From Talinum fruticosum (lineage: Eukaryota > Streptophyta > Magnoliopsida > Caryophyllales > Talinaceae): DNA of 64,000 nucleotides. Each line of letters begins with the position of its first letter. Positions within the stretch are counted from its first letter, which is position 1. Made by a program: the position numbers and the translations under genes. The stretch spans positions 1,116,001 through 1,180,000 of the forward strand of contig JAITYX010000074.1 of assembly GCA_021018815.1 (NCBI GenBank). The letters run 5' to 3'. Below the pieces are notes generated by a model. That model had not been told where the DNA came from and made no database searches. It worked only from the letters and a program-made list of their open reading frames with translations. Of this stretch, positions 32,112-50,446 are shown in pieces.

Positions 32112-33753
32112 CCTCCAAGGGCGTTTGAAGCATGAGTTTGAATTCACATGTTTAATTCTATCTAGGATATATACTAGAGCTAGCAAAATTTCGTCCGACC
32201 CGATTGTCCGAATTTGTCCGACTCGAAAAAATCGGACTCGGTCATAAAATTATTGTCCAAATTTTAAATTCGACAACCGGTCATGTTCGAATTGAAATTA
32301 TCGGCCAATTTGGAGTGCAGGTAGTTCGAATTTTGCGAATAAATTGGGTTTGGACATCAAGCCATTCGAGTTTAGGTACAATTCGAGTACAAAATCTACA
32401 AAATTTTCAAAAAAAATTGGACATTCGGATTCGAACATCAAAAATTCAGGTCCGGGTTCTGTCATATACATAATTTCTGTTCAATTTCTAAAAGTTCATA
32501 TCACAAATTTAGACATTTAGACAACGGTAATTCGGGTTTAGATTCGGATCCGGTCGGGGTGTCTAAATATACAATTTGAACAGGGTTTGAATATGGTGTT
32601 TTTGTCTGAATGTCCAAATTGTTGGAACCCAAATTATCCTGAACCCAAATTTTTGTCAAAACTAATACATAAATAGCTTTATTTGTCACCATAGAATGAC
32701 TTCGCTCCAGGTAATAATTTCTCAATGAACTCACGTTTCGCTGACAGCAAATGGATTGAAGTGTCCATTTGTGGTTTATCTTTGATCCTTTGGGCCTCTT
32801 TTTTCTTCTGTTAAAAAAGTGAAGCAACAAATCTTAACAAACCCAACCAACTGTAGCATTCCTAGGAAGCCCAATTAGAATGGATAGAAAGAACAAGATA
32901 GTCCAAGCCCACAAAACAAAATGCAAAGTCATATTCATTCTTAAGATGAAATCCATATATATAAATATTCTTTTGGATGTTGTGGGTGCGAGACTATCAA
33001 TCTAATCCCTTTCGAGCCAAGAGTATAAAGTGAGTATGCTAATAAAAGGGAATGGGAAAGGGTTAACACTAGTGTGATTCCAATCTTTTGTCTTTCATAT
33101 AGAAGGTGAGTTTCATGGTACTTATTTAAAGTATTAGTACAATTTATTTTTTAAGAGAAAATGTAGGTTATTCAATTAGGTCCCTATTTTAGGGATAATT
33201 TCGATTGAATTTGAAGATTCGGGAGCGATAGGGATATCAAGTCTAAGTTTAAAACCCAAGTTCACATCTAATCTCAACTTCTTTGCACAACTTATAAGGA
33301 AATTGTCACATTCAATGTTCGAACCTCGATGGAGATGATGGAAGTGTATAGTGTTTGCTCACTAGGTCAACACTCACTCAATAATTTATTAGATTATATG
33401 TTTTAAAGCATCTTATTGGTGTATTTATGCAATTCAAATAACGTCTATTAATCCAAATTATATGTGATACAATAAAATAGGTAATTTTTAGGTGAAATTA
33501 TACTCCCTCCATCTAGTAAAAGTTGTCAAAAAAATTTTATTTTATATATTCAAAAAATATTGTCGAAGTTTCTATATATAATTAAAAAAAGGCCCTTTAT
33601 TTAAACATTAGGAATAATAAATAAGGTTTTCTTAAATTTTTAGGTGATGATATGTATTTTGTACCAAGACATCTTATAAGTCTTTTTTTTTTTTTTTTGT
33701 TACCCAAATTACTATGTTATATGATCCAAAATGACCAACTTTTTAATAGTTAT
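32112..33753. other. Intergenic DNA with repeat-like cgggttcgg segments
   Basis: Bases 32170-32640 contain many tcggac, ttcgggt and gtccgaat words in both orientations, suggesting a non-autonomous element whose ends I could not fix. A tactccctccatc word at 33507-33519 looks like one end of a Stowaway-like element with no clear partner. No gene is seen. Confidence 0.4.
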
Positions 33754-33794
33754 AATTAACATCAATAAAACTTCCTTCTTGCTCCTGACCTCCC

Positions 33795-34208
33795 GTGCTC
33801 AGCTATGGCGGGGGCAAAAGAGGAAGACCCAAAGGACACTCAAACATCGTCACCACACCCAGATATGGTACCAAAAACCAAAATCAGCAGGAGGCAACCA
33901 GTAATTCCCAGCCAGGCGAGCAGCAAGCGGCCAAATCAAATAAAACAGTAAATCCAACACCCTCAATTGGATCGAGACCCAGGACGCTGACCCCTGCAGT
34001 TGATGAGGGAAGTAGGCAAGGATCAATGGAGAAGAGCAGCAATCCGAATCGAGTCAGCTCATATGAAGCGTTAGTAAACCCCAATAAAGGTAATACTCTC
34101 AAATTTGTGCCTACCTTAGAGATTAATGGATCCAAATGTGCTAAAGTTGAGAAGGAAGACATGGCGGAAGAAGTGGTACTGGATTATGGGAGAAGATTAC
34201 AAAGATAG
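33795..34208 (+). pseudogene. LINE-C ORF1 C-terminal part
   Basis: A 137-codon frame rich in Gln, Asn, Pro and Ser (for example PTPSIGSRPRTLTP), the unstructured tail usual after the zinc knuckle of plant LINE ORF1. The DUF4283 and zinc-knuckle regions are absent because the element is 5'-truncated. The end is followed within 30 bases by endonuclease sequence, so the start of ORF2 is deleted. Confidence 0.55.
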
Positions 34209-34227
34209 CATGGTAAAATGAGAATTC

Positions 34228-34560
34228 ATGGTGCATCAGTGGTGATTTCAACTCCATCCTACACAGTGATGATAGGATAAGGGGTGCAGATGTGGAAGAG
34301 GAAGATATGGCTGATTTTAAGCATTGTGTGGAAACCAATGAGCTTTTCATTATGCAGACTTTTGGAGCAAGATACACATGGTCCAACGAACACATTTGGT
34401 CCAAAATTGATTGGGTCTTGGTGAATGCCGAATGGTATGCCAAATTTGAGTTTGTACATGCAGAATTTATGATGCAGGGGTTATCAGACCATTCACCATT
34501 ATTGCTCAAATTCCCAGAAGGGCCTAAAATCTCATCCTCATTTAGATATTGTGATATGTG
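34228..34560 (+). pseudogene. LINE-C endonuclease, N-terminal part deleted
   Basis: Begins at ISGDFNSILHSDDRIRG, then GARYTWSNEHIWSKIDWVLV and LSDHSPLLLKF. These are the central and C-terminal blocks of the APE domain (GDFN, TWSN, SDHSP). The first third of the domain, including the usual start WNVRG, is missing. Confidence 0.75.
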
Positions 34561-34627
34561 AAGCAAGGATCAAAACTTTCAAAGCATTGTACAATCGGTT
34601 TGGAAAAAGGCAGCTGGAACCTCAAAA

Positions 34628-36428
34628 ATGGCAGAATTGAGAAAAGCATTATGCTTACTGAAACACCCCTTCAGGGAGCTCAACAAGAACAAATATGCAG
34701 ACATCCATATGCAAGTGGATCTAGCTCGAAAGAAGCTTGAAATAAGCCTGCAAAAACTACAAGAAAACCCATTGAATAAAGATTATGCAAGACAGGAAGA
34801 GGGAATGAGGCTTAACTATACTGAGATCCTCAAATCTACCATGGCTCTTAAACTGCAGCAAAACAAGATGGATTGGTCACAATTTGGGGATCAATGCAAT
34901 AAGTTTTTCTTTGCCACAATTAAAAGAAGGAAGCTAGCCAATTGTATATACTCAATACAGGATCAGCATGGGAGGAAAAGAGAGGGGTTTGATGATATAG
35001 CTCAAGTCATGGTGAGCTACTATCAAAAGCTACTTGGGAAACAAATCAGATATAGAAGAAAAGTAGACCATGCTACCTTCTCTTTTGGCCAGCACTTAAG
35101 TATTGAGCAGCAGATTGAGATATGCCGACCATTCTCAAAAAAGGACATAAAGAAGATGATAATTAGTATTCCAAATGAAAAATCCCCTGGGCCAGATGGG
35201 TTCAGCAGTGGCTTCTTCAAGGAGAGTTGGAATGTGACTGGTAGACTTGTGATTGAGGTTGTGCAGGAATTCTTCAGAACTGGAAAAATGCACAAAAGCT
35301 GGAACTCCACGAACTTGGTTATCCTTCCAAAGGTAACATGCCCCTAATATGTAGCTGACTTTAGACCAATTTCCTGCTGCAATGTCATTTACAAGTGTGT
35401 CTCAAAGTTATTCTGTATGAGAATTAGTAAGGTGATGTCATATCTCATAAACCCAAGCCAGGGTGCATTTGTGAAAAACAGGCAAATTCTATATAATGTA
35501 TTGCTATGTCAAAAAGTTGCAAGAGGCTACCAAAGAGCCAATATCTCACCAAGATTTCTATTCAAAATAGACATGAAAAAATCTTATAACTTGATACATT
35601 GGGGATTTGTGGAGGATGTGCTTAGGGGGCTCAAATTCCCCAATGAATTTGTCAAATGGATAATGTCATGTGTCACTTCAACATCATTCACTATTTCATT
35701 GAATGGAGGGTCACATGGCTTCTTTGAGGGGGGAGGATTGAGACAAGGAGATCCACTTTCTCCCTTGTTATTTGTACTCTCAATAGAGTACCTATCAAGA
35801 TCACTTATGAGGGTTGTACTTCACCCAGATTTCAGGTTCCAGCCTAAGTGTGCTAGACTTAGATTGAACCACCTCATGTTTGTTGATGATCTATTGATAT
35901 TTTGCTCAGCTAGAATGGCCACAATGGACGTAATCCTACAAACTCTACGTGATTGGAGATAAAACATCACAAGTCTGTCATCATAATGGGGGCATCAATG
36001 AGACCCTGAAGCAGCAAATAATTGAGAAAACTGAATTTTTTGAGGGCACACTTCCATTAAAATATTTGGGGGTCCCAATAACAGCTGACAGGCTGATTAA
36101 AGTGGATTGCACTGTATTGGTAGAAAAAATCACAGTAAAGATGCAGACATGGAAAGCTAGAAATATGTCCTACACTGGAAGAGTGACACTTATTAATTCA
36201 GTTTGTATGGATTTGTTTAATTACTGGGCTGCTATCTTTATATTGTCACAAGAAGTCTTGAAACAAGTTAGTGCAAAATGCAGGAACTTTCTATGGGGAG
36301 CTAATGCTGCTTACAAAAAAGTTCCCTATTTCTCTTGGCTGGACACTTGCAAGCCCAAATCATATGGGGGACTGGGGATTAAGAACATTTATATCTGGAA
36401 TGAGGCATGTGTTGCTAAACTAGTGTAG
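34628..36428 (+). pseudogene. LINE-C reverse transcriptase
   Basis: Three long frames in order. The first holds the linker and RT fingers (KSPGPDGFSSGFFKESW). The second holds FKIDMKKSYNLIHWGFV, GGLRQGDPLSPLLFVLSIEY and the catalytic FVDDLLIF. The third holds LKYLGVPITADR, MSYTGRVTLINSV and GGLGIKNIYIWNEA. FVDD replaces the commoner FADD, a change seen in active plant L1 lineages. Stops at about 35345 and 35960 separate the frames. Confidence 0.85.
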
Positions 36429-36430
36429 GA

Positions 36431-37170
36431 TGTGGTCATGAAGAAAGATGTCATGTGGATCAAGTGGGTGCATGAACAATATATCAAGGTAGACAACTAG
36501 TGGACATACAACCCCCATGGAGATACATGTTGGTATTGGAAAAACTTTGTGCTATTAAAGAACAATACAAATGGGGTTGCAGTGCAAATCAGAGTTGGAA
36601 GTGGAAGCATGGGATAAAACCAGTGTACACTATCAAAGAAGGATACCTCTAGGGACTGTTACAGAACAAGACCAAATGGGCCAGAATGGTATGGTCAAGG
36701 GCTAATATACCCAGACACACATTCTCATTTTGGCTCTTGATGCACAGAAAACTCCCTGTGAGGGATAGACTTAGCAAATTCATACCACAGATGGACATAC
36801 AGTATGGAGTATGTGGTAAATAAGCTGAAACAATGGAGCATGCATTCTACGAATGTGAAACAACACAATATATTCGGGAAGACCAACACAGATGGTGTGG
36901 AATACAGGTTAGAGGGGATACCCTATGGCAGTGGCTTGACAAAATGCTGAACCTAAAAGTAGAAGGCTGGAAAAAACATCTGCTATGGGCTGGAGTGGCT
37001 GTAGGTATTTACTACATCTGAACCAACAGAAACTACAGGTTTTCAGGGGTATATGCAGAGATAACTCAGTAATAGCAAAAGAAATCAAGGAGAGAGTCAA
37101 AACGAGAATACAAGGCCTAGCATGGGGTTCGAAAAAGTATGAGAATTGTATAAAGAGACGTCTATTGTAA
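36431..37170 (+). pseudogene. LINE-C zf-RVT region and 3' tail
   Basis: Reads RANIPRHTFSFWLLMHRKL-type wording near 36700, then MEHAFYECETTQYI (36833 on), matching the zinc-binding region after RT in plant LINEs. A stop (taa at 36820) replaces part of the finger. The rest is 3' untranslated. Confidence 0.65.
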
Positions 37171-37867
37171 ATAGACTTTATAGTTAAGTGTTATAGCAGT
37201 GAAAATGCATGAATAGGGAGGATTACAAATAAGAGGGGTATCTTTGTAAGAGGGCTCAGCCCCTTGCTTTCCTACACAAGTTGGTAATGAATACATACTA
37301 AAACTCTTACCAAAAAAATTAACATCAATTATAAAGTTTTAGTATCCGTTAACTAACATGACAATAATAAAATGACATGCTAATCGGATCAACCCTATTA
37401 GCAAAGATGTGTCATACATGTATGTTAAAAATAAAAATAAAAATATATAAAGATGATATTATAAAATTTATACGTTGTAACACTATTATACTATTCAATC
37501 AAACATTCAAATTAATTTTTTTAATTTAATGCATGATAGTATAATTTTTAAGTCGAGATAAGACACCTAAGATGTGTTTTACATCATGCGTTTCATTTTG
37601 GTAGATGTTTATCTTCCAAAGGTTTGACAAATTTTTAAGTACAGAATGAGTACTTGAGACCATTTTCTTAATGTCAATATATGTGTTTTATGATCTTTGT
37701 TTGTTCGTTTGGTGCTTAAGTCTAAATCAACATCGCAGGTCGTCCAAATATTGTAAATCATTCATAACTGCAACCAATGAATTACTAGTAGCAACTTGAA
37801 GATTTCAAGGTAATTATACCTGTCATTGTCAATATACTTACAGAATTCTAATTAGGATTTATTTAGG

Positions 37868-39199
37868 TGTTAAACCTCTATTTTACGTACTTTTTGTCCC
37901 AATTTTACAACAAGATTTCTTAATTTTTGTGTAAAAATATATGGAAAAGGTTAGAAATTACTTTCTTTAACTGAATTGCCTATAGTTTGATAAATTCTTT
38001 TCTTTGTAGGGAATTTGGACTCTAATGATGAATAAAAGAGGCAATTTGATAAAAAGGAATGGTTGTGAGCTCGTAAGGTGGGCCAAGTGAAGAATGAAGG
38101 CAACATGCCCAATGTCTAGGCCCAAAATTAAGTCCCAACATGGACGGAGATCGCAAAATCAAGAAAGACTAGACGGCGTGCTGGCGCGGACCACATGGTC
38201 ATGTCGTCTTTCTCGTACTATAACACTGCTACCAATAGTAATACACAATCAGTGTAAAGGACTCAAGAAATTGCTTACCTAACATCAACAAGTGTTGTAT
38301 AACACTGTTGTCTGGCTCGTGGTGCAAGATTTTAGGCCCAAGACATAATAGCAAAATTGATAGATGTGTCACCTAACATTAGCCATTTTCCTGGACAAAT
38401 TTTAGGAAAATTATTCAATATGACTAGTCGTGTTATTTGACATAGCAATGTTGTTAGAATTTTAAGAGAGATATTTATTAGAGTTTTATTATTTATAGTT
38501 TAATATGTTTTCTTTTAGTTCCATTGTTGTTTCAGCCATTAATACAAGTGGCTAATTTTCCTTCTTTAAGTGGAGACTAGCCTAGATTATGCAGATGTTA
38601 ATCATGAATTAATTCGATCAACTTGCTCATGCATGATTACTTGGGGTTTTGCTTTGTTCACATAACTTGGAATTGAATCGTGAAAGATAATTTGATTGGT
38701 GCTTAATAAAGGTTTAGTTGAGTATTGAAAGATATGACCTTCATCTGTTGTGACTTAGTAAATGATATTAGGTGTTTATTATGAAAGTAATTAATAGATC
38801 CGAGGGTTATTATCCAGTGACTTTGTTATTATTAATTGCATGAGAATGTTAACTAATGATATAGAATTAGTTTTGGTAGATCGAAAGGCAAAAAGGAACA
38901 AATTTTAATTGATAATCTGATTACATTAATTATGATTATATAAATGAGTTGAGAAGAATTAATGATTGATGAAAAATATGACATAATCTAGTGGTTAATC
39001 ATGGCCTAAGTCTTAGTTATCTATTGAAATCTAATTAGTTTGGCTTCAAAACCATTTGAATCCTCATTTTTCCTTAGCTTAACTTGGCTAATAGAATGAA
39101 ATTAGATTGTTTCGTTAATAATTCCTTGTGGACACAACTCGTACTTGTTGTGGCTAATTAGATTGACATCGTGAACTTGTGGTCAATATGAGGATAGCA
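37868..39199 (+). repeat. Solo LTR, family S, copy 3 (diverged)
   Basis: Begins TGTTAAACCTCTATTTTACG and ends GAGGATAGCA. Flanks are ttagg (37863-37867) and ttaga (39200-39204), a 5-bp duplication with one mismatch. The start aligns with TGTTAGACCTCGTTTTTACC of copy 2, and the end (ccttgtggacacaactcgta, gtgaacttgtgg) aligns with copy 1 (tcgtggacacgacccgtac, gtgcacttgcgg). The GC-rich palindrome cluster is reduced here to a weak trace near 38170-38220. It is older than copies 1 and 2 or belongs to a sister subfamily. Confidence 0.7.
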
Positions 39200-39204
39200 T
39201 TAGA

Positions 39205-39944
39205 TGTTTATCTTGTTTTTTGTTCGAGGATTGTTAGCTTGTAATATATTTTGTGGGTCGTTTGTATCCAACTACTTTTATGTGTTTGATAGGGATTCCT
39301 AGGATTAATACAACAATTTAATATTTAACCCTTTTGAAAGGTACAAAACAAATAGTAACGTATCTTGGTCAATTAGTCATTTTCCTTTAAACCTTATTTT
39401 TCTATGTTCCTTTCTGTCACCATGTTCCCGTTGATTTTCTATTTTAAAAAGAAGTTTATTTATGCATTAATAGGAATTATTAACCACTCTTATGTGTATT
39501 TTTATGAACTTTCACATTTGACTTCCTCAAATTTTATTTACTTTTTAATTACCTAACTTACTTAACTCGATTCAAGTGCTCTGAATTTTTTTCAAACCAA
39601 TATCTAATTTTGAATAATATCCCAAACTCTTACCAAAACCGTCACTCAATTATTTTTATCTCTCTATAACTTAGCATCTTTGTAAACTCATTTCATTTAT
39701 AAAATAAACTCGTTTTTCACCCAACTATAATTATTTTTGTCTCTCTATTAATTTAATAAAGCTTCCAACTTCATAGCATAGTACATTTTTATTCATATTT
39801 CAATCCTTATCAATTCTTGACATCCATTTGCCTCAATTTAATTGGCTTATTATTTTGTTTTTATTTTTATTTTATTATCTTTATTATGTAAATTAATCGA
39901 ACTCAGGATCAAAAATCGTATTATTTTCTTATATATACATATAC
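39205..39944. other. AT-rich intergenic DNA
   Basis: No gene or repeat boundary recognised. Confidence 0.4.
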
Positions 39945-39952
39945 TTATAGAC

Positions 39953-40584
39953 TAGGGCTATACAAAAAAATTGGAACTGCGAAACCGAATAGTAAATTGA
40001 CTTAAGCTGAATTGTTTATCCTCGTTAACCGAACCGGTTAAATTTTTCGGTTAAATGAACCGATAAATCGATAGTAGATCCAGTTCGTTTCCAATTTGGG
40101 GTTTTGAAACCAACGATTAACCGGAACCAAACTGATAATTTTTTTATAAAAAATTAAAAATTATTATAGGATAAATTACTTATTTGAAAAAAAAAATCAA
40201 GATTTAATTCCATGCCTCGCCTGCGCCGCGCCTGAGGCACTACTGCATCTAATATTTTTTGGTTGGGATGGACTGGAACAAAAAGAATTATTTGTAGGAT
40301 AATTGTTTTTTTTTTGCGCCTTTTCAATTATTTATTTTTTGGTTGGGATAGGCTATTATCTATTTTTGGTTGCCTGCACATATCTGATAGTTGGGCTTAT
40401 TGGTATGGGCTTCAAATTTGGAGCCCATTGGAGCAGCAGACAGTTGGACAGCAGATTGCCAGTTCCGGTTAATCGATGAACCGAATTGAATAATGCGGTT
40501 AATCGTTTTATCCGATTACGGTTTCGCTTTATATTTTCACGAACCGTTAAATTAGGTTACCCGACCGAACCGTGAATACCCCTA
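39953..40584. mobile_element. hAT-like non-autonomous element, second family
   Basis: Left end TAGGGCTATACAAA and right end TTCACGAACCG...GAATACCCCTA are imperfect inverted repeats. Flanks are ttatagac (39945-39952) and ttttagac (40585-40592), an 8-bp duplication with one mismatch. Subterminal DNA is full of aaccggttaa and accgaacc words. Length 632 bp, without transposase homology. Confidence 0.7.
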
Positions 40585-41167
40585 TTTTAGACAAATGTAC
40601 ATTTCTACATGTTATCACTGCTTAAATACGAGTTTAAAATTCCTGAGTTATTAAATCACCGAATTTATTCACGTCTTTTATTTTAATTTTAACTTTTTGT
40701 GCGATTTACTGCTCTTAGACAATATTACACTAAGACGATCAAATATAAAATTTAAAATTATTAAATACAATTAAACTCGGAGTATTACAATATTAACTAA
40801 ACTTCACATTCAACCTTTTAAAAACTCTTAAAACAAAATCAAATAAATAAATTTTCGCATGGAAACATTCAAATGGGAAAAGGCAATCCCACTTGATGAG
40901 TTGATGAGACCATGCCACTAAGCAGCTCAACCATTATTTTAAATACTAAAATTTATAATCTCGTTTGTTTTTTATCCGAACAAAACACATTAAAGTAAAT
41001 CCACACTGAATTTGTACCAAACACTAGTAATCCCATTCCTTTAAATAAGAGTAACAAATAAGGAAAAACAAATGTGCAACCTTACCTTTTAAAGAAAGAT
41101 TTTTTAATGAAAAACAAAGTCAAAATTTTCAACTATGCCGTCCATGTAAGTCACTTCACCCGTTACA

Positions 41168-41345
41168 ACAAGGGATGGGCATGGGGCGGGCACGAGTCGA
41201 GTACACTTATACCCGCAAATGTATTCATTTTCGAAAATCATCCCCATACTCATACCCATCGGATATTTCGGTATATTAGGTATTATTCGAGTATATATAA
41301 ATGTTAAATAACAATACCCATCGGATTTTATACCCCTGTTATTTG
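41168..41345. repeat. Partial non-autonomous element (gggatgggcatggggcggg)
   Basis: Starts with a GC-rich word and is followed by repeated ataccc/catcggat phrases in both orientations. No matching right end was found, so it is probably truncated. Confidence 0.35.
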
Positions 41346-41571
41346 ACGATAAGCGATGAGAAAAAATTTACCGATCACATGAGCATATGATATAAGTTCG
41401 GGTATTTTAGCAAATGAGCATACCAATTTATCAAGCCCATTTCAACACAGAACAATTTGGCAATGGGCACACAAGCATGAAAAAATTAAGCAATTTCAGC
41501 ACAAACTGATGAGAAAATATTACCTTCACAAACGAGGAGGTAGTTAGAGAGAAGACAGTCGGAGACGAAGG

Positions 41572-41650
41572 CCGAGACGCACGGTGGAGAGGGGACCGAG
41601 ACGCGTACAGTGGAGAGGGACCGAGACTGCACGGTGGAGAGGGAGTGCCA
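41572..41650. repeat. Minisatellite, about three 25-bp units
   Basis: Units of the form cgagac(g/t)(c)gcacggtggagaggg(ga)c recur three times with small differences. Confidence 0.8.
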
Positions 41651-41759
41651 GCTAGAGAGGTTGTCGTCGACGAAGAGACGGTTGGCGGACCCGGAATTCA
41701 AGGCGGGTTTTTCGATTCGGATTGTACTCATATACCTAATTACGACAGCGTATTAACTC

Positions 41760-44400
41760 GGTGGTGTTCTACTAACGTTAAATAGGGTTAAAGTTCATAT
41801 GGGCAACGTCTAAGAAAAACGTTTGTCCTATTTTCGTGCAATACTCAAAAAATTTGTATTATTTTTACCTAAAAATCTTTTAAAAAATGAAGAAAAGTAA
41901 AAGAAGAACAAGTCTAATAGGTCAACCTATTGGTAAGACTTTGACGATATTTATGGTAGTAATAGACGAGGCCAACAACTTTGAGGTCTGAAAGTCATTG
42001 TTTTGTTTTTGTTTTTTTGTATTTTTGGGTAGTTGCTTAATTTTTGTGAATGAAAATTGAAAAGGAGGCATAAAGAGGAAACCAGAAATGAATTGCCCAG
42101 AAAATAACAAAACCAAGTGCGGTGTGATTGATAATATTCCATATCAGCATGTGTTTTGTTTGTTTGGGAATTTATTCCACCAAAAATACAGCTGTCATTG
42201 TCACTTTCCTTTTCATCCATTCTACTCGTTTTTCTAAAATTAAGCTCAATTTCAGGGGAAGAAAAAAAATAATAAGATTTTCGAATTAGTGATCAAGACT
42301 GATATTCTAGATATATTAGGTATTAATTTTAATTCCTTCCTCCTCCATTACATCGTAATACCATTTGCGTCTCCCATTATTAAAAAAATAAAAATAAACT
42401 CTCAATTCCCGACTCTCCTATTTTCGTAATCACTACTTACTTTTCTTTTTAAATTGTCGCCTAGTGATAACCACTTGTATTTTGATTTTTCAATTAAATT
42501 TAATATTTAGTGGTGTAGTTTTTCTCCCATAAATTATCTATTTTTTAGAGAGTCTTTTTCCTTCTTATGAGAGTTAGAATTTATATCATTCTTATGATAG
42601 TAAGGTTTCTTTCTAGAATTTATTAGGGTTATTGATCCGCTCGGATGATGTATATTTGATATTTTAATTAATCGGTTTCATTGATTTTAATTAAAAATAA
42701 AGTTCGCCAGTATTTGGGAAAGACGGATTAAAGTCAAATTACGCAATTTATAGTCATAATGACGCTGCAAAGTATAGAGTATGATGAAAATATATTTACT
42801 ATTATTTTCTTAAAATATATATCTATTTTAATATTTTAAATTTATTCTTACAAAAAATTATAAACGTAAATATCATATGACTTTTCTTTAATTAACTTTA
42901 ACTCTTATTTCTGTCAAAAATCAAAAGGCCCAATCTAGCGGCCATTACAGATTTTTCTTTTTAGTATTTTTCATCAAGTAGTATTTGCTTATGAATAAAG
43001 ATGTCAAGCTTGTGTTCATTGATTAAAAAAAACTAATTGTGCACAGAATTTGAATTGGTGTCTTTAGTAGCACTTTTTAAAACCTTTTATTTTTAAGTTT
43101 GTCAAAAAAACTTAATTGAACGGAAAGTATGTAAGGAAAGAACTATAATTTTTATATGGATCAATAGTATCTCAACTCTAATGAAACGGAGGATATAAGA
43201 TTAAAAATCTTTAGTATTTAAATAATCATCATTTATTTAATAAAAAAAAGTTAATAGCGATGATAAAATAACAAAAAAGAGTATTTTGTCAAGGAATATA
43301 ATGGAACCTCTTTTATAATTTTGGAAAGAGAAACACAGAAACTATTATATTTCTAATTAATTAAATAAAAAAATCTAAAATTGACTCTAAAACTTTAATA
43401 AATAAGTTAATTGACATTTATATAAATTTATTTTTGTCTTTTATGACAATAATTTTTTTATCGATTTCTTAATTATTTTTTTAAAAAAGATGAGTCTTTG
43501 TTAAGTTTTTTTTCGATTCATTAGAATAATTACATCCTATAGCCAAGAGTAAATGGGAATAATAAATCCATCTAAACACAAACTAGACTCACTACCAATG
43601 TAAACTTTTAAATGCTTCGGAGCATATACTCTTAGGAGATGGAGAGAGGGATTAGGCGCACAAAACCTTTCTATTAATCATCTGTTGATATATGACGAGG
43701 AGTAGATATTCCCAAGTGCATATAAAACGGTATGCGCTACCAATCACAACCTCCTTTACAACTATGATTGAATGATAATTTATGAATGTATTCTTGTTGA
43801 TGAATTTGTTTTGGTGGTTATCCAAAAGTAAATTGTTATCTTTATGTTTAACTTTTTTTCTTAAAAATTGCTTCGTGGTATTCTCTTAGGTGCACACAAT
43901 TTTTTTTTCAAAAAAATCTAAAAACAAGTGATTTTTGTACTAATTTTTATTGAACATTGTTTTTCTTTTGTTGTTGTGCTATTAAAACATTACTTATTCT
44001 TTCAATACATAGAAGGTACAAACTTAATATAAATAAGATATAAACTCAGATCTTTAGTAACAATTATTTAAAATTTTATTAGTCAATATTAAAAACATTA
44101 ACATCCACATTATTATACATTACGTGTTAAAGTCATGGGGAATATTTTGGCTGGTTGATAAAGAAACTTTAATTTCATCTTTCATTAAAAAAACAAAAGA
44201 AACTTCAAAAAAGCATTTTGTAAATTTCTTTCTTTTTAATTAGTATCAAAAGTTGCATAAAAAGAGGTATAAAACGCATTTTGTAAATTTCAATTTGCCG
44301 TGTTCTTAGAAGACGAGTGACGACTGTGATTCAGCTAGTTTAGTCAACAAACAGCCGTTCGTCCAACTTCCTCCCTAAAGTTCCTTCTCTCTGTCAACCT
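41760..44400. other. AT-rich intergenic DNA upstream of the CDPK gene
   Basis: No gene supported. The last 100 bases (about 44350-44600) are CT-rich and are likely to be the CDPK leader. No TATA box stood out clearly. Confidence 0.4.
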
Positions 44401-44619
44401 TTTATCTCTGTGATCAAACTTCATCTGGGTTTTGTCAAATTCCTCCATTTTCAATTCCAAGGTATATTCTTTCCTCCAAATTCATTTTCTAACCCAATTC
44501 AACTTCTGGGTTTCTATCCTTCAACTGATATAAGCAGAAAACGGAAACCCCAATTCAATCAACCGCGAATTTTACCATCAATTTGTTCCTGATCTAAATC
44601 CAATCAAGAGGGGGAGATA

Positions 44620-49604
<4,985 letters not shown>

Positions 49605-50440
49605 TTCCCGAATTTTTGCTAAGCTTATAATAATAGGCGGGTATTGTATAGTCAGACCGGTGAGTTTGCTTTATGATCAAATTTAATCTGCAGGAATCCT
49701 CTCTCTTAATGTTTACTCTTGCAAACCTAAGCTATTTTCGAATGTGTAGGAGCCTAGGACTTGTGCATATGTATTTTTGTTAGGTTACCGTTTATTTATT
49801 TAGGTGTTCCTTCAATTTTCTGTTTTATGCAGCTTAGCTTCTTATTTATTTGGGCATGAACTCACATGCATCTGAGCAGCAGAGATTTCTGTGTCATTTT
49901 TGACCGATGAATAAGATGATGAGGATATACTTACCTATGTGAAATTCAGTGGTGTGGAAGAATGAAGTATATCAATGTGCATATCACATATGCTCTTTTT
50001 ATTATTGAAGGTAAGAACTTTCCAGCCACATGGGAGTCTATGTAATCTTACAGGCATTGTGAACCTGAATATTTTTCGAAACTTGAAGCCAGTTCGTTTA
50101 GCTTTGAACGAGTTCCTTTGGCAAATAGGCATGAATGTTGTACAATACTAGACTTGGTAAATGGATTAGTTCGATTACAGATTTAGGTCAAGTTGATTTT
50201 AGGTCTGAGTTTTTTACGTGTTTGATCTGTTCAGTTTCTTTTGAATTTAGGTGACATTCGAACTTGCGCATGCCTCTTGAGGGTGAGGTGAATGTTAGAT
50301 TGCGAGTAAATTTTAAAGTTTGGATACAACTCCCATAGTTCCATTTTATAATCATGATTGATATTGGTTAGTGAGCTTGACATAATTTTTGATGATGTTA
50401 TATCAAGTATAGATAATTATAGTGTTAAGTCACCAACAAA
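49605..50440. other. CDPK 3' region and intergenic DNA
   Basis: The first few hundred bases are presumably the 3' untranslated region. Nothing else recognised. Confidence 0.4.
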
Positions 50441-50446
50441 GTGTTA

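Larger units (their letters stand above)
33767..37316 (+). mobile_element. LINE-C, L1-type, 5'-truncated, with 13-bp TSD
   Basis: A 3.55-kb insertion bounded by aattaacatcaat at 33754-33766 and 37317-37329, a perfect 13-bp target-site duplication, and ending in a short A run. Coding parts are the end of ORF1 (33795-34208), a shortened APE endonuclease (about 34228-34560), reverse transcriptase (about 34628-36428) and zf-RVT (about 36690-37020). Long duplications of variable length and an A tail are typical of target-primed reverse transcription. The frames are only lightly broken, so this is the youngest-looking LINE here. Confidence 0.88.

Noticed and set aside
34141..34566. 141-codon minus-strand frame
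   Set aside because: Antisense shadow of the LINE-C endonuclease.
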